Below are positions 10,656 to 22,415 of a stretch of DNA of 64,000 nucleotides, in pieces. The notes under the pieces were generated by a model that saw nothing but the letters and a program-made list of their open reading frames with translations, made no database searches and had not been told where the DNA came from. The position numbers and the translations under genes were made by a program. Position 1 is the stretch's first letter. Each line of letters starts with the position of its first letter. This stretch comes from Lineus longissimus (taxonomy: Eukaryota > Nemertea > Pilidiophora > Heteronemertea > Lineidae): assembly GCF_910592395.1 (NCBI RefSeq), contig NC_088317.1, forward strand, positions 11,036,001 through 11,100,000. The letters run 5' to 3'.

Positions 10656-11290
10656 AATCCCATATTAGCAGGGGAAAAGACAGGAAATCATGTCACTCTG
10701 TCTTTCAGCGCACAATCCAGGAAACGCCCGACAAATGTTCGCACTCGGGATGTCTAAAAGACAGCCTTCGTCGTTGGAACGCCTACTTAATCCCAGTCTT
10801 TGCTCCCTGCTTTTGGATTCAGGGACATTGACACTCCCCGCCCGATATTCGGCCAGGAAAACATAAATAATATTTCAATACTATGGAAGTTTGTGCATAT
10901 TTATTGTTATTCGTAATGTTCCGGTATTGCCTGGGGTGTTTTTCCTAAGGGGGGACAGGCCCGGGGACAGGACGATGTGCATGGATAAATGGCAGCAGGC
11001 AAAATGGAAAAGAGTGAAGACAACGCATAAGTAAATAACGATTTGTGTTTGTACGAAGTTATTGAAAATGATAATGTTTGCATTTACAATCGTTACAGAG
11101 GCTGTCATTTGAAGCGGACTCCCTCATCAGGTGACAAAGAATTAATTTAATTGCATGGTTTTATGTAGTGTGATGAACCCCACCTGTGCCACTTGTCCGG
11201 CTTCATGATCGTGGTGACGTCACCGGGAAATTATCAATTACTGGCCCAATTTGAAGATTTGTTCAAGAAGCATTTTAACCTTGTGACGAC
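10656..11290. other. Interval between BEL and Harbinger transposase, no gene seen
   Basis: No supported gene. A perfect CRE-like TGACGTCA palindrome is present near 11214. The left end of the Harbinger element, if it survives, should lie here, but I could not pair it with a right end. Confidence 0.4.
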
Positions 11291-12707
11291 CTAACGAATT
11301 GTGTTTATCAACTCGATATGGCCCTGTGCCAGGCAAACACACACATCGGCCACTTTCGAGAAAAGGTTTCTACTATTTCTGTACCGTCCTTTCATTATCG
11401 AGTACGTCTTTAAATGTCGTATTGCGTGTTCAACCGTGATGCGGCACGTTGCGTGTTCTCGGTTGAACATGATACGCCTCTCTCGTCCTTCTCCACGCAG
11501 TCGATTTGCTTTAAATGGCGGCAAGATTGGATCTTCACATGGGTATATCCTGTCTGCCAGAAGGTATGTGCCAGCAGGTAGGTGGAGCTGGCGGTTGTGG
11601 CCCAGGGTTGGCATAAGACGGAGTTGACCGACATCGTTCAGATGGCCAAGGAATCCAGACTAAAATGTAAAAGTATTTTCTTTAAATATATCTTGAAATA
11701 TACATGGAGCAGCAAGAAATACGGACTGTTTTTCTTTCTGAATTTTTCAAAAGCAATTAATTGCCAAAAAATAAGTAATGCATGTACGTGTATGCACAAA
11801 CTTTACACGTTTTCCTAGTAAACACACGCAGAACGGCCGTGCAGAAAACAATACGCGGGAAAGCAATTATTGGCAGAAATGTAGCCAAAATGTGTCCGCC
11901 CAAGATGGCATCCGCCGTTGGTTTATATTGGAATAGGCTAGAGAAGCAGGTCCGGTTATGTCCAAACAATACTTACCTGCAAATATCGAATGTTTCCTTT
12001 CACATCCGCAATTATCTGTGTCGATAGAGCGTGACGATGTCGGTGCCCGCTGTAGTATTGGTGTTGTGGTTCTGTCTCGGGATGTAGATTTCCGTCACAG
12101 TACCATCAATGGTACCAACAGCATCTGGAAATGATTCCCATTGACCTCTCATCCTCTGCCACTCGTCACCAGTTGGCCATTTTATGCCTTCTTGAAGGTA
12201 GTCCCAAAGACAGTCGATAACTTGCCTTGTCGTCCTCATCACCGTCCCTTTACTAACGTCAAACATGGCACAAAGGGTGTTAAAGTCAGGGTACTTTCGC
12301 AACCAAATCAACGTCATCAGAAGTCTGTTCTCGGGCGACAGCAAATATCGTTCGTAACCATCTGTGATTAATCGATCCTGAACATGATGTAGTACTTCTA
12401 TGAAGGATTCTGGCGTTTCCCCCGTCTCCAACCAAAAGACGTGATGGTGGTGCTGCAATCTGGCGAAAACGTCATTTCCAACAAACGGGTGACCAGGCTC
12501 TGGGAACATAATCGTTTTAAATGACGGAGGTGAGACATTTGGGAGAAAGCTGCTGGCATCCAAATTGGTGAACGCTGCAAGTGCTAATGCAAAGCAATCC
12601 TGGCTTTGAACGGGAGGAAACAGAGACATCGACGCTTCACACATCACCCGAAGACGTTTTAAAGTCTCTCGATGTTCCATCTTCAAAACTTTCAGAATCC
12701 AAAACAA
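11291..12707 (-). pseudogene. PIF/Harbinger (HARBI1-like) transposase, two exons, one frameshift
   Basis: On the minus strand, exon 1 (12707-11977) encodes the helical N-terminus and the first catalytic Asp in VGTIDG. It ends CAG|GTAAGT. The 317-bp intron (11976-11660) ends TTTTAG. Exon 2 (11659-11291) starts SGFLGHLND in phase 0 and carries LLADRIYP (second Asp) and VEHAIRHLK (Glu). This is the DDE_Tnp_4 nuclease layout, and the length is near the family norm. One base is missing near 12078-12081: after the IYIP codons the frame must change to read YYSGHRHRH. So the copy cannot make full-length protein as assembled. Harbinger transposases cut and paste DNA in the nucleus with a Myb/MADF partner, and a MADF frame lies 1.2 kb away in another element. 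I found no TIR pair for this copy. Confidence 0.85.
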
Positions 12708-12709
12708 TG

Positions 12710-13728
12710 CAACAACATTGACTATGCGCGGCTAAATTTGATCGAATATTGGTCAGGCTTTCGAACACCTCTGCTTATGACAAATTGGGGTGGAATCAGT
12801 GCATGGTGTTATGAGATTACTCAATAATGGTCAATTAAGTTGTTTTCAATCTAGATGTCTATTACTACTAAATTGAATTGATTGGCGCAATTGGCGCTAT
12901 TGACAGTGATCTCGTTGAAGCTTTAAACCGCTGGCTTGCTGGCGAGCGATGGTTGTATACATTATGCGCTAACCAATGGGAGTGAAGTGGGGTAGTTCAT
13001 GAATATTTATTACACCGAGATTGACCAATTGTAGTACAGTGCCGCGATTACGGTAAGCGATAAGGCGATGACCTAAGACTCTCCAGCACAATTTATGTGA
13101 TCACTATTGTATTTATTTTGTAAGCTGAATAACCCTTTTTTTGAAGAGTATGCAGGTCGACGCAGGTTACGCGGTATACGTCCGTCCTTTGGTCATGTCG
13201 TGGAGGATACCTAGTGGCCCCTTCGTGTGAATGTAGAAGATGTGAAATTGATTTACTTGTTTCGAAAGAAGGTGGATATGGTCATTTCACCTAGAAGTAG
13301 TGTCTATACGGTATACCTGTCCATCACTTCAGGAAATTCAAAAGGGCTACACTGTTTTCAAGAGGCAGAACAAAGAAATCCTTTAAAGATTTCTTTGGTA
13401 GTTAAGAATTTCATGCAAAGTGATGTTTTAATATGTTTGTTCTCAATGGGCAGCTGGATATACACCTCGTCAAAAAATTAAACAATTCAACAATGTGTTC
13501 AGGTTAAATTTGACAATGATGATTTGTCAAAACTCAAGTACATAATCATTTTCGGAGGAATGACAAAATTTTGATAATTGATCCCCGTAACTTACATGTA
13601 TTTACCCAAGTCGAACTTTATCAAAATCTCTTTGTACAAATCAAAACAAACAACACGTGTATGAAAGCTAAAAATAAACTGTCTCGTTGGAAACTCCAGT
13701 CATGTTGTAGGCTACTCTGTAAGAGTAA
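12710..13728. other. AT-rich interval without recognisable genes
   Basis: Only short, low-quality frames. It probably holds the 5' flank and terminal region of the Harbinger copy. No TIR was paired. Confidence 0.4.
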
Positions 13729-14486
13729 AGGCGGACACAGACTACACACTGTTTAAAGTTCTAGCTCACCAAGTATTGAAGGCAGATGTGGCCAAGTTGG
13801 TCAAGTATCTAAACAGAGCATGGACAGACAGACTAACATCTAACTCTCCATTTTAATTGAATCCATTCATCTGCGGTGCGCTACCCAAGAATAAAATCCC
13901 CTTGACCTTGATGATTCTGGAGGGAAAATACAAAGATGGCTACTGTTGATATGCTGACATTGCTTGTCCAGAGGAAGAGAAGGGCAATTTCGAATTTATT
14001 TAGGGATTTGATATGCTTGTTCTTGTATTCTTTTGACGTGACATCCCATATCCCTGGTCGATCCTGTACCAGCTCTATGAATTTGAAGGTTTCCGCCGTA
14101 GATATGTTACAAGTATCTGCCAGAGCTCTTCTTCTATTCAGTATACAGGATACTACTGACCACATGCCCACTACACAGCATCTTCAGACAAAGGAATGCA
14201 ATCTGGTATCACTCAAAACACCAGAAATAGACCTATTTTGAGGTCATTACCATTGACCAACTCTGTTTAGATACCAACACACCTGTCAACAACAGGCTAA
14301 GATAAACAAATTGCTTGGTGAGAATAGAGCAGTCTCCCTAAGCGGCCAACACTTGGCAAAGTACCTCCCCGGTATCAAATTACTTTGCAAAGAAAACTTT
14401 GTGGACCAGACACACTGCCATGGAAGTTACCTGAAGGGATGGTATCAATTAAAACACTTTAGATAGATGGTAGTCTGTGTCCGCCT
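13729..14486. mobile_element. PIF/Harbinger-type element, 758 bp, TAA duplication
   Basis: The inverted ends share AGGCGGACACAGACTAC (17 bp) at 13729 and 14486, with weaker similarity inward. TAA flanks both sides (13726-13728 and 14487-14489), matching the TWA target of Harbinger elements. The minus strand inside encodes a MADF-like domain but no transposase. So it looks like a deletion derivative rather than an empty MITE. Confidence 0.75.
13881..14171 (-). pseudogene. MADF/Myb-like DNA-binding fragment of Harbinger second ORF
   Basis: The frame contains KFIELVQDRPGIWDVTSKEYKNKHIKSLNKFEIALL. This fits the MADF signature (hydrophobic helix, RPxxWD, YK, then a basic helix). In animal Harbinger elements, a second gene with a Myb/SANT/MADF domain carries transposase to the nucleus and binds the ends. 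After the domain core the frame becomes non-MADF-like (FVFSLQNHQGQG). It is truncated or passes a lost splice site. The opposite-strand frame over the same bases is a shadow. Confidence 0.6.
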
Positions 14487-15338
14487 TAACACCGAATTCG
14501 TGAGTCATCATAGGCCTACCTCGCTTCGACGCCGACTCCAAGCCCATAGTTCATAGATTAAAGGCCTTTTCTGTGCAAATCAGATCGTTATCACCGTGAC
14601 TTTGCGGTGTGATCATGTCAATGAGATAGTTATATATATGCCGGGTGAATCTCAGATAGGGGTTAGCTTCCTGTCTAATGGAAAGCTTAAATGTATTTTC
14701 TGTGAATTATTTGTTTTTCAGGTTAAACCCCCACCTTGGCTATAAAAGGAGCTCATTGGCCAAGATGGCCGTGATGTCATCTGGAACAGTTTTTGAAACC
14801 AGAAGAAATGAAAAAGCTCCAGGAAATTTTTACAGTACTCATTTTATCATAAAACAAATTACCAGATTTGGCAGAGATATTTATGAATATTCAGAGAAAG
14901 CAAATATGTGATCATTTTATAAATAAACCCTTGGTTATAATGGAATTAACAGTAGAAAATTCGAAAATTTCAATATATTTTGTCAGTTTGGAATATTCCA
15001 TATGAATTTGTAGGGATGGTGAGGTTTTGCCTCCATGGTAACCATTTGTTTACAAAATGGCTGCATATGCTCATTCAGTCCATGCCAGAAATCGGGCGCG
15101 ATCACGCCCGCGCCCGCAAACTACTCCGCACGAGCGCTATCCATAACGCCCGCCGGACACTTGAGGGGCGTGTGCCGCCCGTCATAAAAAAACACCAGCG
15201 CGATAACGCCCGCCGATTCCCAGCATGATCGTGATTCATTTCCCGGTATCCATAGTTCCATTTCGCGGAAATCCAGAAGTATTAAGGTAGCAGGAAGGGT
15301 TGGGCGTTTGTGGTTTCTGAGTCTGAGGGGGTTGGTGT

Positions 15339-15402
15339 CTGTTGACTGTGCTTTAAGAGAGACTAGGCATGGCGCCAGTCTCTCTTAAAGCACAGTCAAC
15401 AG
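15339..15402. repeat. Perfect 26-bp inverted repeat (hairpin), 12-nt loop
   Basis: Arms 15339-15364 and 15377-15402 are exact reverse complements (CTGTTGACTGTGCTTTAAGA... in the left arm). The loop is 12 nt. The right arm and the next 20 bp recur at 15718-15779. Confidence 0.9.
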
Positions 15403-15425
15403 GCATTTGGTCTCAGTATTTGGGT
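15364..15425 (+). repeat. 62-bp direct repeat, copy 1
   Basis: TAGGCATGGCGCCAGTCTCT... is repeated at 15718-15779 with four visible differences. The copies are 354 bp apart. Only the first copy has the upstream arm that makes the hairpin. Confidence 0.85.
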
Positions 15426-15638
15426 TTTGATTGCCATGACTGTACCCATGTAAAAGTCCGAGGAGGAGAAGTTTGGAATGATGAAAGCATTGAAGAAGAA
15501 GAAATGTTATTATTGAGGAAAGCAAAATTTATTATGAGACTAGAAGGCAGTGTCCTGACTTGATTATTTTGAAAATGGCGGTCTGAACACATTAAAAGGT
15601 GGAACATGGCATTTTATCGACTTTGAAGTGTTCCGCAG

Positions 15639-16428
15639 TTAAAGGGAGACTATAGGCAGCAGCTAGGTAGGCAAGATAAAGTCATACAAATTTGCCAATA
15701 GGGGTCAGTCATATCTCTAGGCATGGCGCCAGTCTCTCTTAAAGGACAGTCAACAGGCGTTTGGTCTTAGTATTTGGGTAAGTACAGAATCAAGGCAGCT
15801 CAGAGAGCAATGATTGAACGATGCTGTGGACAAGTCCAAGGATACTGCATCAGTCACGACCAACTTCTCATCAGAAAGCGTCACCACCAGCATATTCAAT
15901 GTTCAATTCCAACCTGTACCAGTCCAATGCACGCCTGTCATGGTCAGCAGTGGTCAGCTTAGCGCGATATGGAACATTCTTCCGAAACTCAAGCGAGGGA
16001 AGTCTGCTCATTAGCCTATCTCGCGCACAGCTCCTTCTTGTCAAACATCGTAGTGAAATCGTGGTACAGTGGGGCGTCCTCGAGGATTGCAGCTGGTCGG
16101 ACAGACGTGAGGTGGAATGTGGGCGGCTGCACTTCTTCGTTGATGTGCGATGGCAGATAGCACAGTTGTTGCGTTGCATGACAGCTGAAAGTGAATGTGA
16201 TATCATAGAACTGAGGCGTTTGCAATGAGACTATGGGTGAAGTAGAAGGAAGGAGTGAAATGGGCCATCTTCCAGTGACTAATATACAGAGTAAGGGCAC
16301 TGGGTGTTGTTAGATTCAGCATTGAATGTATTCCTCGTACAAGCGTGAATAGTGTGGACATACAGTGAGAGGTGAGAGACCCCTATTGACTACTTCTTGT
16401 AACTTTATCTTGGATAGTGCCCCTTTAT
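15639..16428. mobile_element. MITE-like element with long imperfect inverted ends
   Basis: The left end (TTAAAGGGAGACTATAGG...) and the reverse complement of the right end (ATAAAGGGGCACTATCC...) share AAGATAAAGT and CAATAGGGGTC blocks. The right end lacks about 17 bp present in the left. A further copy of this end lies at 63,400-63,476. No gene inside is certain. Confidence 0.6.
15929..16062 (-). repeat. 134-bp duplicated segment, copy 1 (possible exon)
   Basis: It matches 17400-17533 in the same orientation with roughly a dozen differences. On the minus strand both copies keep one open frame (SARD..MSRLPSLEF.KNVPYRAKL). Copy 2 is followed by a GTAGGT donor-like site. This could be a duplicated exon, but many of the differences are non-synonymous and no family is recognised. 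Confidence 0.6.
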
Positions 16429-17399
16429 CAAGACTGAAACCCACTGTGCGGGGCTAAGAAATTACCTTTATAATCCTAGTTGGATAACCACTGTGTAGAT
16501 GATTTGAAGAGTGCTCTGTGGATGTGTGCCTGTAATGTCAATGAAAGTATGATGAGGTGATGACGATAGTGGAATGACGAAATATTGGAAAGAGATCTAT
16601 TCCTAGAAGAACATATGTCCTGTTTTGACTAGGTGGCGCATTTTAGAATCAGCAGTGAGCACTGTGTGTAACATGATGGAGGCAGCGGAGATAATAACTG
16701 TGTCGAAAGTATTGTTATAGGGCCTTCCCTAGGCCCATGGGGTTAAATTTACAATCCACGATTGAAAAGACGTAGTTTGATCGCATTCAACTATAAATAC
16801 ATTGAACAGTTGTGTTCCTTTAGTCAACCGATGACCTTTTGTTGGGCCATGATCGGGGATTGTAAACTGTAAATGTATTATGGACTGGGAGACGGGGGAA
16901 ACACAAGTGAAACTGAAATAGACCAAAACAAGTGATTTTGGGGCTTTGGTTTAGACGCATGCCCCACATGCGCCATGCGGGATTATACGGTTCATGTGAA
17001 CTTGTTGACATCTACATGATCTAGTGCTGTTATTGGTCATGGTACATGGTAGGCCTAATCATCATGGCTATATGTTTCAGGAAAAGCTCGGAGTAAAATG
17101 AACTGCCGATGAATAATGATGTTGTTCATGTTTACCATGTTTGCTAGTACATAGCCATAGGGTATGCACTGGCCAGTGCACTTTCTGCACGTCGTCATGG
17201 TCATGTACGTGATTACCTTGCATATTTTGTTTTTTGAATGCGCATGCTTTTTGGGCAAAATCACTTGTACCAACACTAATGAATAATGTCTTCTTATCCC
17301 CATGACTCCATACACAGTGAGGGCATTGTCCCATTCCCATCAAATGGTAACTTATTGTACCGTATTAGGGTGGAAGTTGGGGAGCAGATACCTACCGTT
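16429..17399. other. Interval without supported genes
   Basis: Short frames on both strands, none with domain or splice support. TAGGCCTA-type words occur several times. Confidence 0.4.
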
Positions 17400-17533
17400 G
17401 CACGCCTGTCATAATCAGTAATGATGAGCTTAGCGCGATATGGAACATTCTTCAGAAACTCAAGCGAGGGAAGTCTGCTCATTAGCATATCTCGCGCACT
17501 GCTCCTTCTTGTCAAACATCGTAGTGAAATCGT
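17400..17533 (-). repeat. 134-bp duplicated segment, copy 2
   Basis: Second copy of the 15929-16062 segment. It differs mainly in the TCAGTAATGATGAGC stretch. On the minus strand the frame ITDYDRRAT is followed by GTAGGT. In another frame this copy reads through a codon that is TAG in copy 1. Confidence 0.6.
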
Positions 17534-18330
17534 AATGGAAAACGTCTGGCTTTGCGCCAGAAGTTGAGACTAATAAGTGAAGAACTAACAGGTAAAGAAC
17601 TTCTACTTGCGCGAGACTGATCTGATAAAATTATCATTGCAGAGACTACGGTGACGTACACATATATTTTTTACAATCAAAAATGCCCTCAAAAGACGAA
17701 ATGGAATGATTATTTTATTGATATTTCCTACTATATACCTTCCGATTATCACTTTATACAAATAGATCGGCGTTAGGTCGCATGCTTTTCTTTCCTGGTG
17801 ACACTATAAAGCAAAATAGTTGCAACCCCGTAAATGCGCTATAAGTCCAATAATAAGTGACGGTGACCCGTTATAAATGTTTCGCCAGCTTCGCTTTTTT
17901 GCCGCTACGCGGCGCGTTGGGCCCTTGCGTCTAGAGTCTCACTCAACGCGGTAATTATGCCGTTTAGCGCTGGGTACACGCCAGGCTGTACACTTCGCTA
18001 TAGTTTGCGGTTGCTGCAGTGCGCGGTTCTAAGCACGTTTTGACATGCGCCTGGCAACGGCAGCATTCCTTCAAGATGAAACTAAAGACAATGTTGGGAT
18101 AGTCGATCGACAAATAAACCATTGGGTATAAACTCAAAGACGATGGTGAGACTTTAGACACTGTTTGGTGCAAATTATGTGCCAAGCATGTAAAAAAGGT
18201 CGAAGCTAACAGGTGTCTCAAAGGCCGCGTGTTGGGGGAGTGGAGGAAGGCATACGTTCAAGGTACGACCTAAATAACAAAATATTCCGTCACCAAACAC
18301 TTTAGCAGATCCCAGGCGCATACAATTGCT
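17534..18330. other. 5' flank of the hAT-derived gene
   Basis: No gene seen. It contains a TATAAAT word at about 17873 followed by a GC-rich patch (GCCGCTACGCGGCGCG), which could be promoter-like. There is no proof that it serves the downstream gene. Confidence 0.3.
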
Positions 18331-21152
18331 ATGTCTTTTGAGAAACTTGAGACTGCGACTGCTAGTGGTGGGCCCTCAGTGGCCGAAGGCACAGCCACCG
18401 AAGGGCCGCCACCAAGAAAGCAGCCACGCATCGACGACACCATAGATAAACAGGCAAGAGTTGGTTACAGAAAGCTACTGAACACTGCGTACATAATGGC
18501 AGTGGAGGGCATGCCGCTCTCCTCCTTCCACACTTTAGTGAAAGTACAGAAAGCTAATGGTGTGAAACTACTGAAAGGGATAGACGACTCAAAGAAGGCC
18601 AAAGAATTTGTGTGGTATTTGGCAGACGCCATTCGCGACAAACTAGCCGTGATATTGTCAACATCCAGAGCTTACTCTGTCCTAACTGACGGGAGCCAAG
18701 CACGAAAAACTGGTTCAGAGAAAGAGCTAGTGTTCGTGCGTGTGGTTCAAGGTGGAGTACCAGTGTACTACGCCATTGCTCCTCAAGACATCGACGAGTA
18801 TGGGGATGCGACGGCGGAGCACATCAAGACAGCAATTGATGATGCCTTCATTGAGAAGATACACTGCTCGGAAGAAAGGTAAGTGTGGGCCTAGCTAATT
18901 CATGCCAATAAATAAATAAATAATCATTGCACTTACTACAATTTTTTGGTTTGTTTGAAATTACATGTACATGCAGTTGCCGCATTATTTGTGTGTTTAC
19001 TGTCACTGTGTCTTCATTACGCATATGTCTGTTTTCTTCAGAAAACTAGAGCGCTTTTAGACCTCTGATTAGCTGTGCTGTAACGATAGCAACGTGGGAT
19101 TGTGGTTATATTGTAAATTTATTGTTTTGATATTTTGATAGTAATGTACATTTGGGTGTTTCGTGCCTTATATGCAAAGATTGTGTTTTGGCCAATAAAT
19201 TTCATTTCATTTCATTTCATTTCATTGCTTGTTGAGTGCAATGGTCGCTAAAAATAGAGCATGCTAATCAACGAAGTCATAATTAATGTATACGCTCCGC
19301 CCCGCGCGCTATTGGCCAGCGGTTGTAGGTACGATGACACGGTATAATGATGATTGACATCGTAACGATGGCAACGTTCTATTTGACCGTTATGCTAGAC
19401 ACACACCCTCCCGACGCACCTTGTCTAATGTTGTTGAATCTGATATCGTTATCGGTGGGAGTGTGCGTTATTTATGCACCGACTTCAAGGCACGCCGGCG
19501 GGAAACGGGCAATGTGAAGTCACAGGCAGCTCCACAGGCAATTGGATTTTTTGTTTCAGTCTTGATCTGTAGGCTTATCATTTCTTTTTCTTACAGTTAT
19601 GCATACTCGCTCATCAGTGCCACATCTGTGGGTGCCAGCGTGAACTTCGGCATATACAACGGGATTCTGACAAGGATGAAAGCCACCAGACCGTGGCTGA
19701 TAACCAACCGTTCATTGCGCTTTGCATCGTGTTGAATTGTCGCTGTCTGACTCTCTCAAGAAATTTAAGTCCTTCAAAGATATGCACGACTTCATGGTCA
19801 CCTTGTTCTACACTTTCAAAAGATCGGGAAAACTTAAACGCTGCCAAGGCACTTGACGTCACCTCGTATAACTTCCCCAAAGTGCACGGCACCCGTTTCA
19901 TAGCCCACACGAGGCGCGGCCTAAATCACTTGCTGAAGAATTGGGTGTGCCTTGCAAATACAATTGAAACCATGTCTGCAAATCGGGAACATGGCAAAAT
20001 TAAGACCTTGAATGCTAAACTTGGTGGTATTCTTAAGAGGCTATTAGATTTCGTTTTCTCGCTTACTGTTGCTTCTACAGTCATGTTCTCAACATTGTAG
20101 CACAACTGTCCCTCAAACTTGAGGACAGTAAGCTTCTGGTGTTCGAAGTTGGCCCACTGATTGAAATGGCTATTAGCAGTATTAATGATCTAGCTGAGGG
20201 CCCAGAAGATGTGTTGTTGCATGATGACCATTTGCCAGCAGCGTCTGTTGACTTCAGAGTCAAAGATACCGGTACTTCTAAGAGCATTGAGTGTGACCTT
20301 GTGAAGTATGGTGACATGAAAAAGAAGCCTGCATCGCGTGAGTCAAACAAGGTGCAATTGGGAAACATGAAGTTTGTGCTTGAGAATACAAATGATGTGA
20401 TTACAGGTCTAAGTGGGCAGCTGACACAAATCAGTGATTGCTTGGAGGACAGGTTTGGATCATTTAGGGAGGAGGTGTTCATGTCTATGAGTTGGGTTGA
20501 TCCAGCTAACGATAGACCAGAGTCTAATCTCGTTGACATTGAGAAGCTTGCAGACTTCTTTCAGGAGCCCCTTCAGCACAGTTCTTTTGATAAGTCGAAG
20601 CTCCGTCGTGAGTGGAAAGACTTCAGAATCTTGGCGCGCAACCTTTACAGTGGTTGCACATGTCGAGAACTTTGGAGGAAAGTCTTTCAGTTCCAACAAA
20701 AGTCGTTCCCAAACATCTGCATTCTTGCAGAACATGTCTTGTGCATTGGAGCCACCAATGGCCTAGTCGAGGCTGGCTTCAGTCACCTCACCGCTATGTT
20801 GTCTGATCGCCGCCTCAGCACCAGCCACAATACTATGGAAAACCTTCTCCTGATCAAAATCAATGATTTCAGTTGGTCTGACCAAGATAGGGATGAAATC
20901 ATTGATTCTGCTCTGGAGAAGTACATGGAGAAAAGGCGGTTCCTGAGGACAGAGTCTTCCTCATTCAGCGCTGTAATGTCCAGGGGTCTTGATATGCATG
21001 AGCCGGTAGAACCAGAAGACCCTGATATAGAATCAGATGAAGATGAATCTGATGCTGAATCAATCATGTCGTCGATTGATGATGAGGATGAGATTGGCTG
21101 GGATGAGGATGATGATCTGCTGGATGACCTAGATCTTGACATTGAAGACTAA
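18331..21152 (+). pseudogene. hAT-transposase-derived gene (ZNF862/C17orf113-like), decayed
   Basis: Exon 1 (18331-18878) starts MSFEKLETATAS. It contains the conserved AYIMAVEGMPLSSF helix and the first catalytic-type Asp in SVLTDGS, and ends AAAG|GTAAGT. The acceptor TTTTTCTTACAG at 19585-19596 opens exon 2 in matching phase (SYAYSLISATSVGASVN). There SVGASVN replaces the usual SDGASVN, so the second Asp is lost. Downstream blocks VHCALHRVELSLSDSLKKF, NAAKALDVTSYN...RFIAHTRRGLNHLL and the C-terminal hAT dimerisation block (NGLVEAGFSHLTAMLSDRRLSTSHNTMENLL) lie in different frames. At least three frameshifts are implied (about 19,700, 19,850 and 20,080). A long Asp/Glu-rich tail ends at TAA 21150-21152. 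A 3' UTR with AATAAA at 21836 fits. Confidence 0.8.
19199..19226 (+). repeat. (ATTTC)n simple repeat
   Basis: About five and a half ATTTC units in intron 1 of the hAT-derived gene, just after GCCAATAAA. AATAAA plus a pentamer tail suggests the 3' end of a small retroposed element inside the intron. Confidence 0.7.
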
Positions 21153-21835
21153 TCCAATGTCCTCGATCCCGATCATTCACACATGGAGGAGGAGTTCGAC
21201 AGCGACCATGATAGGAATCACCAGGAAGACCAGGAGAACCTGGTTGACATGGGCCGGAATGACGATCAAATGGTAGGCTAAGCAGGTACATGTATTCATA
21301 AATACATGTACTGCATTTGGGTTACTGTTAGTATTAGATGTTATGCTGTTCTTGTCGTGTCATTTCATGATGTTAGAGCCACAGTTTGTTTTAGGCTACG
21401 TTTCAACTTTTCTATTCTTGTAACATGCCATATGGTTTATTGTAAGTTCATTACAGCAGCAATGGCTAGTTAGGTACTACTAGCATATTGATTTATTTGG
21501 TAACCTGTAAGGCACTATTTGTAGTGTCTGCTCTGGTCTCTGGTTTTAACTTCTTTGTAACGGTACAGTGTTTGTGTAAGCATTCAGGACAGCCGAAAAA
21601 TCATTAATACTTACATGTTAGTGTCATTCTGATCAGATTTATATCAAGGCTTTTAGCCAGCCACAGTCAGTAAGTTTTGACTTTGTGTTTAGTTTATTCT
21701 GTAACCATGCCTGGTTTGGTGTCAAATTTCAGTTCAGGGCAATTTGCAAATATCGTTTTGTTTTAGTTCTTCTTGTTAAAGTTCTTCTTGTTTTAGTAGT
21801 TGACATTGATTGTCGTTTGATTCAGTGATAATATA

Positions 21836-21841
21836 AATAAA
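21836..21841 (+). other. Polyadenylation signal AATAAA
   Basis: AATAAA lies about 690 bp past the hAT-derived stop codon, in an AT-rich 3' UTR-like stretch. It is the best 3' end candidate for that gene. Confidence 0.4.
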
Positions 21842-22415
21842 GCAATTTTATAGAGTATAAAAGTTTATTGCCTTCTCTCTCCTTATTTACACTTGTATAG
21901 TCAGCATAATCAAGACATCAAGCAGCAGTAATTTTTGGCACCCCTCACACTTCAAGGCTACGTGTGGGTCCTCGGCTGACAGAGTTAAACCACACTGCCT
22001 TCTTCCAGACTTGGGACTGGCCACATCATTATTCTTCTTTGTCCTACGCTTGGTGAATTTTACAGTATGATACATACAGTGCGACTAGGAAATGTGTTAT
22101 CTATAGCTGTTTCGTTAGGACATCTAAAGGACAGACAGGATAAGGACAGAGGAAGAAGAATGGTGTAGGTGGTTTAGTACCAAAGGAAATACTACAGGCA
22201 TGCAGGGAAAGTACCAGCACCTAAGCTACATACATGCAGAAAAAATCAGGGATGCCGAGATAGCCTGGTTCTTCTGGCCTACTCCAGAAATACGTTCTGA
22301 CTCATCTGCGTCGCCATCGGGAGCCATCGGAACCACATTCCGCGCATCAATTAGGTCACATCCGGGTACCTGTCACAGCCGTGTGCGGTAATGGCATATC
22401 GAATCAGGATGGAAC

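Noticed and set aside
11301-11627. Plus-strand 108-codon frame opposite Harbinger exon 2
   Set aside because: Antisense shadow of the conserved DDE region.
13936-14241. Plus-strand 101-codon frame in the Harbinger derivative
   Set aside because: It is opposite the MADF-like frame and has no recognisable features.
20783-21142. Minus-strand Ser-rich 119-codon frame
   Set aside because: Antisense of the GAT/GAA-rich acidic tail of the hAT-derived gene.
21887-22075. Minus-strand frame with CGLTLSAEDPHVALKCEGCQK
   Set aside because: Mildly protein-like with a CxxC, but too short, with no acceptor that I could define and no recognised family.
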